Below, in pieces: positions 37,901 through 46,657 of a stretch of DNA of 64,000 bases (position 1 is the first letter of the stretch; the number at the start of each line of letters is the position of its first letter). Source of the stretch: Tubulanus polymorphus (lineage: Eukaryota; Nemertea; Palaeonemertea; Tubulaniformes; Tubulanidae); contig NC_134032.1 of assembly GCF_964204645.1 (NCBI RefSeq), positions 1,762,916-1,826,915 on the forward strand, read 5' to 3'. Made by a program: the position numbers and the translations under genes. The notes under the pieces are model-generated. The model was not told where the DNA came from. It did not search any database and saw only the letters and a list, made by a program, of their open reading frames with translations.

Positions 37901-39970
37901 TACCAGAAGAAAGTAAAACCGAAAGATCATGTTTTTACGGAAAAATTAATACTTACTCAAAATAATAAATACAATTATATTGTTCATTATAGAATGTTAA
38001 AATTTTATCTAAAACAAGGAATGAAATTAAAGAAAGTACATAGATATATTGAATTTAATCAATCGAAGTGGTTAGAAAAATATATAGATTTCAATACTCA
38101 ACAGAGAACCATATCAAAAACAGATTTTGAAAAAGATTTCTTCAAATTAATGAATAATAGTTTTTATGGTAAAACTTGTGAGAATATTCGTAATAGAAAC
38201 GATATTGAATTAGTAAATAATTCTGAACGATTGAGACACCTACAATCAAGTCCTAGACATTTAGGAAATAAAAGATTTGAAGATTATTTAACAGCAGTTA
38301 AATTAAAAAGAACATCAATGAAATTTAATAAACCTATATTTATTGGTTCGACTGTTTTAGAAGTATCAAAATTATTAATGTATGATTTTTATTATAATGT
38401 TTTACAACCACTTTTTGGAGAAAAACATATAGAAATATTATATTTTGATTCTGTAACAGCTGACACCCCAATATTATTAAAATACAATAACCAAATATTA
38501 ATTAGAAGAATTTCAGAAATAATTCCTAATCAAAATAAATCTTATATTTCATATGGTGAAAAAGAATTAATACAAATAAATGGATTAATGGATGTTTGGA
38601 CAAGAAATGGATGGAAAAAATTAAAGAATATTATTAGACATAAAACAAATAAGAAAATCTACAGAGTTAGAACTAAATTAGGATTTGTAGATGTTACAGA
38701 AGATCATAGTTTAATTAAACAAAATGGTGATGAAATAAAACCAACTAATATAAAAATTGGAGATGAATTATTACATAAAAGATTTTACCCAAGAATGAAT
38801 CATATGTCATTTGATGAAATAATTGATAATATTTATAATATAGAACCCGAAACATTAGAAGAAAAAGAATATTTTATCAAAGGATTTTTCATGGGTGATG
38901 GTTCAGCAGGTGTGTATAATTATGTTAGTGGAACTAAATATTGTTGGTATTTATGCAATCAAGACTTAAAATTATTAGAAAGAATTAAGAAATTCTGTGA
39001 AGAAGTTTATTCACATAAAACATTCAAAATCATAGATGTTATGAAATCATCGCAATGTTATAGAATACATGTGAATAATCCTAAAGATTTTGCTACAAAA
39101 TATAATGATGAATTCTATATTCATGCAATAGTGAAAAGTAATACTTCGACAAAAGAAAAGATAGTTCCAGATTATGTATTAAATGCAAAAAATAATTTAA
39201 GAAAATGGTTCTTCATTGGATTCTATGCAGCAGATGGTGCTAAAAAATTTACAAAGGATAAAAAGATAACCTTTGCACAGAAAGGAAAAGTTGCTATATC
39301 AGGGTTAAATATATTATGTAATTCATTAGGCTTCAATATGAATATTGGATTGATTAAATCTAAACCAAATTGCTTTAATCTAAGCCACACAGAAAAAGAT
39401 TTAACTGAAGAAGTTAAAGATTTATTTGAAATATATAACCCAACAGATTATGTTTATGATTTATCAACTGAAGATGGTACATTTAACTGTGGATTTCCAT
39501 TAATAGCAGTCAATACTGACGCCTACATACTAAAAATCAAGACAAATGACATAACAAAAGACTTAAAAACATTAAAACATCATTTTGATTTTAGCAATTA
39601 TCCCAAAGATCATGAACTATTTAGCAATGATAATAAAAAGATTCCCGGTAAATTTAAAGATGAATTAGGTGGTGAAGAAATGATAGAGTTTGTTGGGATA
39701 AGAAGTAAAATGTATTCATATAAAACTAAAGAACATGAAGCTAAAAAGTTAAAAGGAATAACAAAACATGTGGTTGATAAACATATAGAATTTCAAGATT
39801 ATATAAAGTGTTTATATAAATCAATTGTAATGAAACACAAAATGAATTGTTTAAGATCAGAAAATCATGAAATGTATATAAATGAAATTGAAAAAACTAG
39901 TTTAAATCCATTTGATGATAAAAGGCATATTTTAGATGATGGTATAAAAACATTACCTTATGGTTATTAA
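34904..39970 (+). CDS. PolB: Protein-primed DNA polymerase B with intein
   Basis: 1688-residue reading frame that starts inside the left terminal repeat. Two C2H2-type fingers lie near residues 20-45 and 70-95. A conserved N-terminal extension (CFLWSIISCLHP, about residue 320) and a CRKCLSKF finger follow. The 3'-5' exonuclease has Exo I DFES (D497), Exo II HNLSGYDTH and Exo III SDVMILAD (about 831). An RDHDH...CN zinc/HNH-like insert lies near 634. Polymerase motif A is DANNLYG (D918) and motif B KLMNNSFYG (about 1081-1089). Motif C is split after its first Asp (residue 1182) by a 355-residue intein and resumes at Thr1538. Removing the intein would leave about 1333 residues, normal for Polinton polymerases. 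It should replicate the element from protein-primed ends. AT-rich codons match the rest of the element. Confidence 0.93.
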   Translation: MGENEHQPENNNVNKNQYYCQYCKKYIDTSHKTRHEKTANHIKNVIDFETPENSNEIKERLENMNVDEIKCEVCNEFIVKRNYNRHLESQKHYKNLNKNVLGSEYFDNKPQQVKESTSKTKSISNKPYMENVRNYIDSLEIKDTIEILETLHSKIGPAAIIFRFFKGTTIEDYSKFNEIIEKILDLITDVEYPKISISGKVSFIKSEEKMDYNIQTHSEEIISKTQIKEKLEKILNEFKRHIEERYFEGSGLTLNEIIYLDLNVYNTKRNKTSKSNKMFKNDSNFTTEKDIKASSYIKLPFITKAVINIQNEDNKCFLWSIISCLHPTEEHVYRITDYRKYETLYKIDQYPVTIKMIPKIEKVNNLKINVFELMQLPKTKGENIKDYTLEALYLTEYYDDENAIDLLYYKKDENEHYMWLKQIDLFFRTTESDHHRKIYLCRKCLSKFMTENTLLKHKELCDNKDFCKLIMPTEKDYKLKFTNHKFKNIVPFVIYGDFESLNKELTDQDRKEIYNKKQLLKSMDKGNELNEDTIQDPPIINTIKKVHQRAAAYGIYIKSNYPELYESQYISFRGENVVNDFCDKMIELESDFAKLLNKNKRIVMTKEDEIDFNYATHCCYCEKRFYSFDKRVRDHDHLNSKYRGAAHEDCNLQAKKVNFVPILFHNLSGYDTHLFIKQLSGKLGAINQEIEEYNAMNEANVRKYDFKLLAKTSENYISFQFGCIRFLDSYRFLASSLDNLSKSLVDNDFIITRYYYPNEQDFKLLRYKGAIPYSFYKTHDDFNVTELLKDQFYDQLKEEYVKDEVFNRTLNIWNHFNMKNHGELVDLYLKSDVMILADIFEKFREVNLNHFNVDPCYCYSSPGLTWQCGLKYTNVELDLLKEPDMVLLFEKSIRGGISGVMGDRYFKANDEYKLLYIDANNLYGWAMMQPQPYKNFILTEVENDDKTDWESAITSLKDEAPIGYFFVVDLEYPENIKFKTRNLPYCPEHLAVDDSYLSEYQKKVKPKDHVFTEKLILTQNNKYNYIVHYRMLKFYLKQGMKLKKVHRYIEFNQSKWLEKYIDFNTQQRTISKTDFEKDFFKLMNNSFYGKTCENIRNRNDIELVNNSERLRHLQSSPRHLGNKRFEDYLTAVKLKRTSMKFNKPIFIGSTVLEVSKLLMYDFYYNVLQPLFGEKHIEILYFDSVTADTPILLKYNNQILIRRISEIIPNQNKSYISYGEKELIQINGLMDVWTRNGWKKLKNIIRHKTNKKIYRVRTKLGFVDVTEDHSLIKQNGDEIKPTNIKIGDELLHKRFYPRMNHMSFDEIIDNIYNIEPETLEEKEYFIKGFFMGDGSAGVYNYVSGTKYCWYLCNQDLKLLERIKKFCEEVYSHKTFKIIDVMKSSQCYRIHVNNPKDFATKYNDEFYIHAIVKSNTSTKEKIVPDYVLNAKNNLRKWFFIGFYAADGAKKFTKDKKITFAQKGKVAISGLNILCNSLGFNMNIGLIKSKPNCFNLSHTEKDLTEEVKDLFEIYNPTDYVYDLSTEDGTFNCGFPLIAVNTDAYILKIKTNDITKDLKTLKHHFDFSNYPKDHELFSNDNKKIPGKFKDELGGEEMIEFVGIRSKMYSYKTKEHEAKKLKGITKHVVDKHIEFQDYIKCLYKSIVMKHKMNCLRSENHEMYINEIEKTSLNPFDDKRHILDDGIKTLPYGY
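38450..39514 (+). other. LAGLIDADG intein inside DNA polymerase motif C
   Basis: In-frame insert of 355 residues (1183-1537 of the reading frame). Splicing block A begins with Ser (SVTADTPILL). Block B has TEDH (1265-1268). Two LAGLIDADG-type endonuclease motifs contain GFFMGDG (D1332) and GFYAADG (D1444). Block F is VYDLSTEDGTF, and the end is Asn followed by Thr in the C-extein. All residues needed for Ser1/Asn-end/Thr+1 splicing are present. The penultimate residue is Val where most inteins have His, a known tolerated change in some families. The site is the classical pol-c position also used by inteins in archaeal and giant-virus polymerases. Confidence 0.92.
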
Positions 39971-40587
39971 AATGGATCTATATCATCAAACTCGAAATCA
40001 CTATTGGCTTCTTCATTTTCATTTAATTGTTCAGGTTCTTCTTCAATTCCATTTTTCTCATTTAAATAAATTTCTATCTTGTTCCACATTTCATCTCGCT
40101 CTCTTTGTTTCTTTTTGTTTGTTAATTCATCAAATGGAATTATAATATCTAGGTTTAAATAATTTACAATCTTATTTAAAAAGAATTCATAATTTATTGA
40201 ATCTGTTATTCTATTTTCCAAATGATACATTAATATTTGTTTAAATATTTTTTTTATATTTTCCATATCTTCTTCTGTTAATTTAGGTTTTTCATAATAA
40301 TCGTTAAATAATAAATATAAATACATTTTCTTTTCTTTTGTGTTAAATGTTGGTGGAATAATTGTTTTTATAATATCTTTTTTAGTTATTTCACCATTTT
40401 TATTTTCTATTATTTTCATTTTTTCAAGCCATTGCATATATTCTGGTGTATGATCTTCTATAGAAAATATTTTAAAAATTTCATCTAGATAATTTAATTT
40501 TGGTTCTATGAGAAAATCTCTAGTTTTTTCTTCACCCCATAAATTCTTTTGCCATCCGTCCACATTCAACACAAAATAACACAGCAC
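39967..40587 (-). CDS. VLTF3-like C-terminal domain in the +1 frame
   Basis: This open frame overlaps the end of the zinc-finger gene by 56 bases in the +1 frame. It has no ATG or WATAAATG box at its start; the first codon of the open stretch is GTG. The segment from about LTEEDMENIKKIFKQ through KKQRERDEMWNKI follows the pattern of the poxvirus/NCLDV late transcription factor VLTF3 domain (Pfam Poxvirus VLTF3). In that family the domain lies directly after a zinc ribbon, which here is at the end of the overlapping upstream frame. The two therefore look like one gene, either read through a +1 frameshift at the upstream UGA or broken by a one-base indel. The C-terminus is acidic. Recognised by pattern only. 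Confidence 0.55.
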   Translation of the reverse strand: MLCYFVLNVDGWQKNLWGEEKTRDFLIEPKLNYLDEIFKIFSIEDHTPEYMQWLEKMKIIENKNGEITKKDIIKTIIPPTFNTKEKKMYLYLLFNDYYEKPKLTEEDMENIKKIFKQILMYHLENRITDSINYEFFLNKIVNYLNLDIIIPFDELTNKKKQRERDEMWNKIEIYLNEKNGIEEEPEQLNENEEANSDFEFDDIDPF

Positions 40588-41269
40588 CTTCTTGTCTTAA
40601 GGTCGCATAACTACATTGTGGGCATTTTCGTTTATAATTTATTGGTAATAGATCTTCATTAAGCTCTTGGTATTTTCTTACGTTTTCTTTATGTTTTATT
40701 GTTCTATTATGTAGATTTGAATTACTTGTTGTAATAATCAATTTACAATATTTACAATAATATGTTTTTCTTGTTAATTCATTATATTGTTTTTCTAACT
40801 TTTCAACTGTTTCTTTATTATCTGGTAACGTTTTCTCATATTTTATTTTTTCTAATAAATTATTTTTTCTTTCATTGAATTCAGTTTCAAATTTATTAGA
40901 AATTTTATCTATATGTGCTTTACGAAATTGATGATTTTCCCAATCTTCTATATTTTCAGGGCTATATTTTATTCGACAAGGCTCACAGAAATGATCTTTT
41001 ATATTATCCTTATCATAGAATAAGAAAGGTCTTTTCCAAATAACTTCAGGTTCAACTTCGGCAGATTTACTATCAACATTAGCCGTTGCGCCATTAATTC
41101 TACACTTCTCTGAATGTTTTTTAACATAATTTCTTGAGAATAATTTATTACATTTTGGACAGTTTATTTTAGGGGGTTTATAATTTTCATCATGTTTTTT
41201 CATATGTCGAGCCATATTACTTTTTCTGATAAGTTCACTACAAATTTCGCATGCTATCTTCTCATCCAT
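40532..41269 (-). CDS. Zinc-finger/zinc-ribbon protein, N-terminal part of VLTF3-like factor
   Basis: 245 residues, starting at AATAAATG (41269). It has C2H2-type fingers at about 7-27 (CEICSEL...H...H), 37-58 (CPKCNKLF) and 94-118 (CEPCRIKY), a finger at about 171-193 (YYCKYCKLI) like the one at the start of the polymerase, and a C-terminal zinc ribbon CPQC...CVECG at about 214-236. The frame ends at UGA eight codons after the ribbon, and the VLTF3-like domain continues in the +1 frame. It likely binds nucleic acid as a transcription factor for the element. It is divergent from the gene at 41338 across a 68-bp AT-rich gap. Confidence 0.6.
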   Translation of the reverse strand: MDEKIACEICSELIRKSNMARHMKKHDENYKPPKINCPKCNKLFSRNYVKKHSEKCRINGATANVDSKSAEVEPEVIWKRPFLFYDKDNIKDHFCEPCRIKYSPENIEDWENHQFRKAHIDKISNKFETEFNERKNNLLEKIKYEKTLPDNKETVEKLEKQYNELTRKTYYCKYCKLIITTSNSNLHNRTIKHKENVRKYQELNEDLLPINYKRKCPQCSYATLRQEGAVLFCVECGRMAKEFMG

Positions 41270-41337
41270 TTATTAAGGAAACATTTTATTAAAATTAATT
41301 TTTAATGATGAGCGGTAATTTTTTTATGTTATAAATA

Positions 41338-42090
41338 ATGGTAGAATTAAAAGAATACAGAATATTTGTAGATTCTAGAAGGCTTACAAATTATAAATCT
41401 CATAATTTATTAATACAATTAGATAGAGAATTTAAGAATTGCGTTGATTTAAAATTAGTAAATATTAGTTTATGTAATTCTTTTTACAATGTAACGGATA
41501 AAAGTCTTGAACATTTAATTTTTTCAATCTTTTATAAAAAAAGGAATAAATGGTTTTTTATATATTTAAAACCAGGATTATATAATTTAAATACATTAGC
41601 ACAAGAAATTAATAGAAAAGCTCGAGCTAAATTAGGAAGTGATTCTGGATTTAATATTAGAATTTTAAAAAGTGCTAGTTCTAATAAAATAAAGATTAGG
41701 TTAGACGAACAATTTAAATTTACAGTAAGAAAACCTTTAGGTAAACTGTTAGGAATTGCCTCTGATATTGTTACAACATATGCAGAAGGTAAATCAAACT
41801 TAATACCTTTTACACATTTTTATATTTATTGTAATTTAATCGATCCTACAAAAACATTCAAAGCAACTAAAGATATAACTTGTAATTCTGGTTTACTAAA
41901 CATTTTACCATTGAAGAATGTTAAAGAATTTGGAACGCAAATAAATTATAATTTAACAGAATGTGATTTCAAACCATGCATTCCTAGTTTTAATAATTTT
42001 AAATTAGAAATAAGAAATCATAATGGATACTTAATTGATTTGAATAATTTCCCTGTAATTTATGAATTAGTTATAAGATGTAAAGAGTAA
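41338..42090 (+). CDS. Candidate penton / minor capsid protein
   Basis: 250 residues, preceded by TATAAATA rather than the usual fused box. Features seen in a conserved Polinton virion protein are a GLYNLNTLAQEINRKARA-like segment, a GKLLG motif mid-protein, a HFYIYCNLID strand and a C-terminal G-Y-LIDL...YELVIR strand. The beta-rich pattern fits a single jelly roll. In related elements such a protein forms the vertices between hexagonal capsid units. The assignment is by pattern and by the absence of another candidate. Confidence 0.5.
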   Translation: MVELKEYRIFVDSRRLTNYKSHNLLIQLDREFKNCVDLKLVNISLCNSFYNVTDKSLEHLIFSIFYKKRNKWFFIYLKPGLYNLNTLAQEINRKARAKLGSDSGFNIRILKSASSNKIKIRLDEQFKFTVRKPLGKLLGIASDIVTTYAEGKSNLIPFTHFYIYCNLIDPTKTFKATKDITCNSGLLNILPLKNVKEFGTQINYNLTECDFKPCIPSFNNFKLEIRNHNGYLIDLNNFPVIYELVIRCKE

Positions 42091-42106
42091 TTTTTCACCT
42101 ATATAA

Positions 42107-42460
42107 ATGAATATAACTGTTGGACCGAGTATATGTTTTGGTTTTGATTTTAAACGTGAGAAAGAAATGAAATTTAATATGAATGATGTAATTACACATA
42201 TCAAAAATATTGCATTTTCTAATGAAACAACATTTGAGTATGAAACAACAATAGATAAAGAAACTTTTAATGTAGAAAAGATTACTAATTTAATTAGAGA
42301 ATCTTTAAGATTTTATGAATTAGATGAAGATTTTATCATCGATGATATCAAAAAAATAATAATTGAAATATATACAAATGAAACTAGTAATAAAATAAAT
42401 GTTGAATTAATCATAAATAAGTTAACTAAATATTTTGAAGATAGTAATTTTTTTGATTAA
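42107..42460 (+). CDS. Unknown 117-residue protein
   Basis: Starts at TATAAATG. No signal peptide, membrane segment or known motif seen. It is acidic, predicted mostly helical in the second half and ends ...KYFEDSNFFD. Position in the virion-gene row suggests a structural or accessory role; this is inference only. Confidence 0.6.
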   Translation: MNITVGPSICFGFDFKREKEMKFNMNDVITHIKNIAFSNETTFEYETTIDKETFNVEKITNLIRESLRFYELDEDFIIDDIKKIIIEIYTNETSNKINVELIINKLTKYFEDSNFFD

Positions 42461-42463
42461 TAA

Positions 42464-42685
42464 ATGAGTGATAATAAGTGGATAATAACTGGATTATATA
42501 ATGGAGCATTACTATCAGTTGGAACGGTTGGTTATTCAATGGTATTAAAAAAAGTATTCAAAATGGGAAGCGTTAATGTTGATAGATTTGATATAAATGA
42601 TATTTTAAAGTTAACATTAGCAGTTACTTTATCTAATTTAACAATTGATTATTTGGAAAAACAAAAATATATTCCTCCCATATAA
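42464..42685 (+). CDS. Small membrane protein, Polinton type
   Basis: 73 residues, starting at AATAAATG three bases after the previous stop. It has an N-terminal hydrophobic segment (ITGLYNGALLSVGTVGY), a polar middle, then DINDILKLTLAVTLSNLTIDYL and a terminal KYIPPI. Small proteins with an FDxxDxxKL...DY layout are common in Polintons and adintoviruses, where they are thought to be virion membrane proteins. Function unproven. Confidence 0.6.
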   Translation: MSDNKWIITGLYNGALLSVGTVGYSMVLKKVFKMGSVNVDRFDINDILKLTLAVTLSNLTIDYLEKQKYIPPI

Positions 42686-42709
42686 ATGTATAATTTTTTT
42701 GCTAAATAA

Positions 42710-43132
42710 ATGGCTTCTGCAATTATAACTATTATAGGATCAGCAATTGTTAACGCTTTAGCATTTACAGGTGGTGGTTATTTATTTAAACATATTGATA
42801 AAAATAGTTCATTAGGAGAACAAAGAAGACATAACTTAGCGTTAGAGAAATACAATAAAGCTGCAGAAGAATATAGAGAAAAGAGACAAAACTATATGGA
42901 TTACATCAATAAAGAATTATATGATCAGAAGATTTCACATAGAGATTTTCAATCAGTTGATGATGCAATGAGTTTATATAACGCGGTAACAAATAAAGAA
43001 AAATTACATCTATACAAACCTAAATTATCAGATTATTATACCCCGAGTAAAGAACAACAGAAATATGAAATAATTTGGATTTTAGGTGGAACAGTTATTG
43101 TTATATTTGTTGCTTATAAGTTTACTAATTAG
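42710..43132 (+). CDS. Conserved Polinton protein with two membrane segments
   Basis: 140 residues, starting at AATAAATG. The N-terminal hydrophobic helix (about 3-25) is followed by a charged coiled-coil-like part (RRHNLALEKYNKAAEEYREK), a VDDAMSLYN motif, PKLSDYYTPS and a C-terminal membrane helix (about 121-137). This arrangement recurs in many animal Polintons in the same neighbourhood. It is probably a membrane-linked virion or assembly protein; activity not known. Confidence 0.65.
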   Translation: MASAIITIIGSAIVNALAFTGGGYLFKHIDKNSSLGEQRRHNLALEKYNKAAEEYREKRQNYMDYINKELYDQKISHRDFQSVDDAMSLYNAVTNKEKLHLYKPKLSDYYTPSKEQQKYEIIWILGGTVIVIFVAYKFTN

Positions 43133-43151
43133 TAATTTTTATTCTAAATAA

Positions 43152-43586
43152 ATGGAAGATAAAGTTGATAGTATTGATATCATTCCTCATGATATAAATA
43201 AAACTAAATTAAAAATATATTTAGAAAAACAAATATTAGAATTTGAAAGTGACCTAAAGATAAAAAAGAAAAAATATTTAAAAAGTAAAATTATATATTA
43301 TTTGATTATAAGTGGTTCGGTTACAATTAGTTCTGTAATAACATTTCTAGCAATATTCAGTCCATTAACACCTTTAGCTATATCAATTGGTGTATTAGGA
43401 TTAAGTTCAAGTGTTTTAACTGGTATAAGTTCAAAATTAAATATAAAAAGTAATAAAGAAAAAATAAAATCTAATATAAAAGAAATTAATAAATTAAAGA
43501 ATACACTAGATTATATAATAAGTTTAAATGGTCATATAACAGTTGAAGAACAAGATAAATTATTAAAAGAATTAATAAATTATTAA
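43152..43586 (+). CDS. Coiled-coil protein with membrane hairpin
   Basis: 144 residues, starting at AATAAATG. A Lys-rich coiled-coil is followed by a double hydrophobic stretch (about 48-95; YYLIISGSVTISSVITFLAI and LAISIGVLGLSSSVLTG) and a second coiled-coil. This fits a hairpin membrane anchor with both ends on one side. Unknown function. Confidence 0.6.
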   Translation: MEDKVDSIDIIPHDINKTKLKIYLEKQILEFESDLKIKKKKYLKSKIIYYLIISGSVTISSVITFLAIFSPLTPLAISIGVLGLSSSVLTGISSKLNIKSNKEKIKSNIKEINKLKNTLDYIISLNGHITVEEQDKLLKELINY

Positions 43587-43602
43587 TTTTTTAATTATAT
43601 AA

Positions 43603-44991
43603 ATGGTGGATAGTTTTCCAAAAGCTTTCCAATATAATAAATCAATTAAATATAATATTCCAGCAATAGATTTTAATAAAGATATTACATATAGAAATGA
43701 AGTTTTAAATTCATTAATTGATTTATATATTTATGTTACTGAAACTAATAATTTTAATGCAAAGATGGAAAATATATTTCATATATATTTAATTAATTTT
43801 AAAAAATTGAAAGATGAAAAACAATGGTTATTAAAATCTAATATGAAGTATTGGCAGAATCAATTAAATTTTGCTGTTTATTGTGCAACAACGGGATGTG
43901 GAATTAGTTGGAATGATCATTTGAATAATTCTAAATATAAATTAATTCAAAGTTTATTTAGATTTCATACATACTTTCAAATCAGAATAATATTAAATGA
44001 ATTAGAGTGCGCTTTACCAGGATCTAGATATTTTAAAGAATTGGATAATAATATTAATTTATCTAAGTTTTATAAAATTTGCAATGAATTTAATATAGAT
44101 ATAAATAATTCTGATTTTAGAATAAAAATTGGAACAATAAGATCACTTCCATGCCCTAGAAAGATTGCAGAATATTGTGCACTTCCCATACCATCTAATA
44201 GTTTTTATAATATCTATAATAAAAAATTAGGTTATGGTAAAATAGAAACAAAGGATTTAGAAACATTAAATTTCAATAAATTACCGAAATTTTATGATAA
44301 TTTAAAACAAGAAAACAATAATGGTTGGGTTTATTTTATTTTAGAAAATAGTGAAGGTTTTACTAAATCAGGTATAGAAAGAATAAATCAATCTATTAGA
44401 ACTTATTTGATATGTATTCTAGGTGCGCAAGTTGAAACAAGATCCCAAATAATTGGAAATGATAACACTTCATTCGATACACAAAAACAATTTAAAGTTT
44501 TATTTGAAGATTCAATTCATAATGATAAAAATAGATCGATTCCAGAAAACATTATAAGATATCAAAATTATTTAGATAAATCTCATGTAAGACTAAATTA
44601 TTGTATAGGCCCTAATCTATTAATTATTTCTAATGATTTAGTATTGAAGATGGGAAACATAATTGCTTATAATAATCTAATTAAAACTGCAACAATAAAT
44701 AATTCATTTGGATTAAATGATATAAATAAAAAGATTATCACTGCTCCAAAATTAATGGAAGGTGAAAAAAATAAAAAACATATTCAATCAACAGAAACTA
44801 AAACTAAGAATATTAAATTGGTTAATGATTCCAAAATAAAAGATTACAATACATCAGAAAATATAAAAACTGATAATATTCAACATGATATAATTAAACA
44901 AAATGACGATAATAAATCCCATGAAAATACTAAATTAGCTATAACTTGTATAGGAATTGTAATCGGAGGAATATTATATTTTAAATTTTAA
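43603..44991 (+). CDS. Large unknown protein with C-terminal anchor
   Basis: 462 residues, starting at TATAAATG. The central part contains QLNFAVYCATTGCGISW and FRFHTYFQIRIILNELECALPGS, a layout I associate with a conserved uncharacterised Polinton protein. A low-complexity Lys/Asn/Asp linker (about 375-440) leads to a C-terminal membrane helix (LAITCIGIVIGGILYFKF). It probably belongs to the virion. Recognition is weak. Confidence 0.6.
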   Translation: MVDSFPKAFQYNKSIKYNIPAIDFNKDITYRNEVLNSLIDLYIYVTETNNFNAKMENIFHIYLINFKKLKDEKQWLLKSNMKYWQNQLNFAVYCATTGCGISWNDHLNNSKYKLIQSLFRFHTYFQIRIILNELECALPGSRYFKELDNNINLSKFYKICNEFNIDINNSDFRIKIGTIRSLPCPRKIAEYCALPIPSNSFYNIYNKKLGYGKIETKDLETLNFNKLPKFYDNLKQENNNGWVYFILENSEGFTKSGIERINQSIRTYLICILGAQVETRSQIIGNDNTSFDTQKQFKVLFEDSIHNDKNRSIPENIIRYQNYLDKSHVRLNYCIGPNLLIISNDLVLKMGNIIAYNNLIKTATINNSFGLNDINKKIITAPKLMEGEKNKKHIQSTETKTKNIKLVNDSKIKDYNTSENIKTDNIQHDIIKQNDDNKSHENTKLAITCIGIVIGGILYFKF

Positions 44992-45007
44992 TTTTTTTAT
45001 TATATAA

Positions 45008-45628
45008 ATGGAAGAAGATATTCCAATGGATACTTTAGATGAACCTGGTATAAGTGATGAACAACAACCTGATTTTGATGAAACAAGTTTCAGTAATGAT
45101 AATAAAACGGTATATAATACTAATTTAGGTGAAGATGATGATTATGATGATGATTATGATGATGATTATGATGATGGTCCCGAATTACGTGAAAAATTAA
45201 ATAAAATTAAAATTAAAATAACAGATACAATTGTTAACGAATTACTACCAAAAGATGTAATAGATGAAATTGATTCAGAAGAAATTGTAAAACAAATTTT
45301 AAAAGATGATCCATTTTTCATGAATAATTTAGAATTAAAAAATAATGTGTGGTATTATAATGTTGAATTAAATAACAAAATTGTATCAGTTCAATTATCT
45401 AAAATGAGACAAGAAAATCTGTTCCATCTAGAAATGCGAGCAAGATCTACAATTGAAGGTTCAAAAGGCGGTAGAGAATTTCTCAGAATTATATGGAATG
45501 CAATCAATAGAATAAATGAAGAAGAACCAATTCCTAATATTGATATAAACAAATATTCACCATTTAAAAATCCAAATCCGAATCCTACTGATTTTAATCC
45601 AGAGATGGAAGAGAATAGAAATCGATAG
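45008..45628 (+). CDS. Acidic protein, N-terminal part of a possible frameshifted gene
   Basis: 206 residues, starting at TATAAATG. It has a DDYDD repeat near residues 38-56, then a folded-looking region (NNVWYYNVELNNKIVSVQLS). The frame ends at TAG (45626-45628). The +1 frame is open across this stop and continues into the next coding region, which has no start box of its own. The two may form one product, or the gene may carry a one-base indel. Function unknown. Confidence 0.6.
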   Translation: MEEDIPMDTLDEPGISDEQQPDFDETSFSNDNKTVYNTNLGEDDDYDDDYDDDYDDGPELREKLNKIKIKITDTIVNELLPKDVIDEIDSEEIVKQILKDDPFFMNNLELKNNVWYYNVELNNKIVSVQLSKMRQENLFHLEMRARSTIEGSKGGREFLRIIWNAINRINEEEPIPNIDINKYSPFKNPNPNPTDFNPEMEENRNR

Positions 45629-46613
45629 ATTAAGATCTTCAACACCCGAAACATCTAGAAGAGATATTCAACAAATTGATAATGATTCAAATCAATTACA
45701 ATTAGGAAAACATTTTGATAGCATGTTAGATGCAATTCATTCATTTGACGAAGAGATGAATAGTATTTTAGATACACCCGGTACTGAAACTGAAATAAAT
45801 CGAATACAATCTTTACTAGAAAAAGGATTACTTGATTTAACTGATGAAGAATTAAAACAATTTCCTGAAAAAGCACGTAGAGAAATTAAAGGTATGCAAG
45901 AATCAGCTGGTGAAATTGCTAATATTAAGATGAGATTTTCTAAAATAACCATGTTAGAAAAAGAATTAACTGATGCAAATGAAGAATTTAAACAATTAGA
46001 ATTAAATAGAGATCTTCAATTAATCGAGGAAGCTGATTATGAAAGCAGAAAGTTAGCTTTAGAAAAAGAAATAGATGATTTAGAATATAACATAAAATTA
46101 CAAAAAGAAGAAAGAGATACATTATTAAAATCATATGATCTTAATCATATTAAAAAATTAAAAGTTATTTTTAAAGATTTGTTGATTAAACCAGATTCTG
46201 AAATATCATTAAAAGACAGAATAAAATTATTATTTAAATTAGAAGGAATAACAATTCTTTCAATTCTAACAGCTGTAACTATGTTATTTACAACAATTGG
46301 TTTAGCTATATCAAATGCTTTGAAATCTACTCCTACTCCCACTCCCAATAAACCAGATAAACCCCCGAATGATAATTCTATACAAGATAAAGTTAAGGAT
46401 GGTTTAAAGAAATTAGCAAAATATTTATGGGAACTATCTAAAAAATCTGCTGCAGCATTGCCAGGAGTTATTGCTTCAATTGTTGGTTTTTTATTGAAAT
46501 CTGCAGGTAATATTCTTAACTTTGCTGCTGAACATATTATTTTATTTTTAATTACAGTTGTAAGTGCTATTATTTTTGGGTTAGTAAATATGATATCAAA
46601 AAATATCAAGTAA
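45627..46613 (+). CDS. Coiled-coil membrane protein, +1 frame continuation
   Basis: The frame is open from before the upstream TAG. The first ATG inside is at 45723 (296 residues) but lacks a WATAAATG box. It has a long coiled-coil (about 60-145 from that ATG), a membrane helix (about 177-198), a Pro/Thr linker and a second long hydrophobic region (about 240-290). It likely spans or lies along a membrane in the virion. Open choice: separate gene from 45723 or the second half of the 45008 gene. Confidence 0.6.
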   Translation, partial: RLRSSTPETSRRDIQQIDNDSNQLQLGKHFDSMLDAIHSFDEEMNSILDTPGTETEINRIQSLLEKGLLDLTDEELKQFPEKARREIKGMQESAGEIANIKMRFSKITMLEKELTDANEEFKQLELNRDLQLIEEADYESRKLALEKEIDDLEYNIKLQKEERDTLLKSYDLNHIKKLKVIFKDLLIKPDSEISLKDRIKLLFKLEGITILSILTAVTMLFTTIGLAISNALKSTPTPTPNKPDKPPNDNSIQDKVKDGLKKLAKYLWELSKKSAAALPGVIASIVGFLLKSAGNILNFAAEHIILFLITVVSAIIFGLVNMISKNIK

Positions 46614-46657
46614 ACTATGATATCAAAAAATAAATAATTAATTTTTTTGTTAAATAA

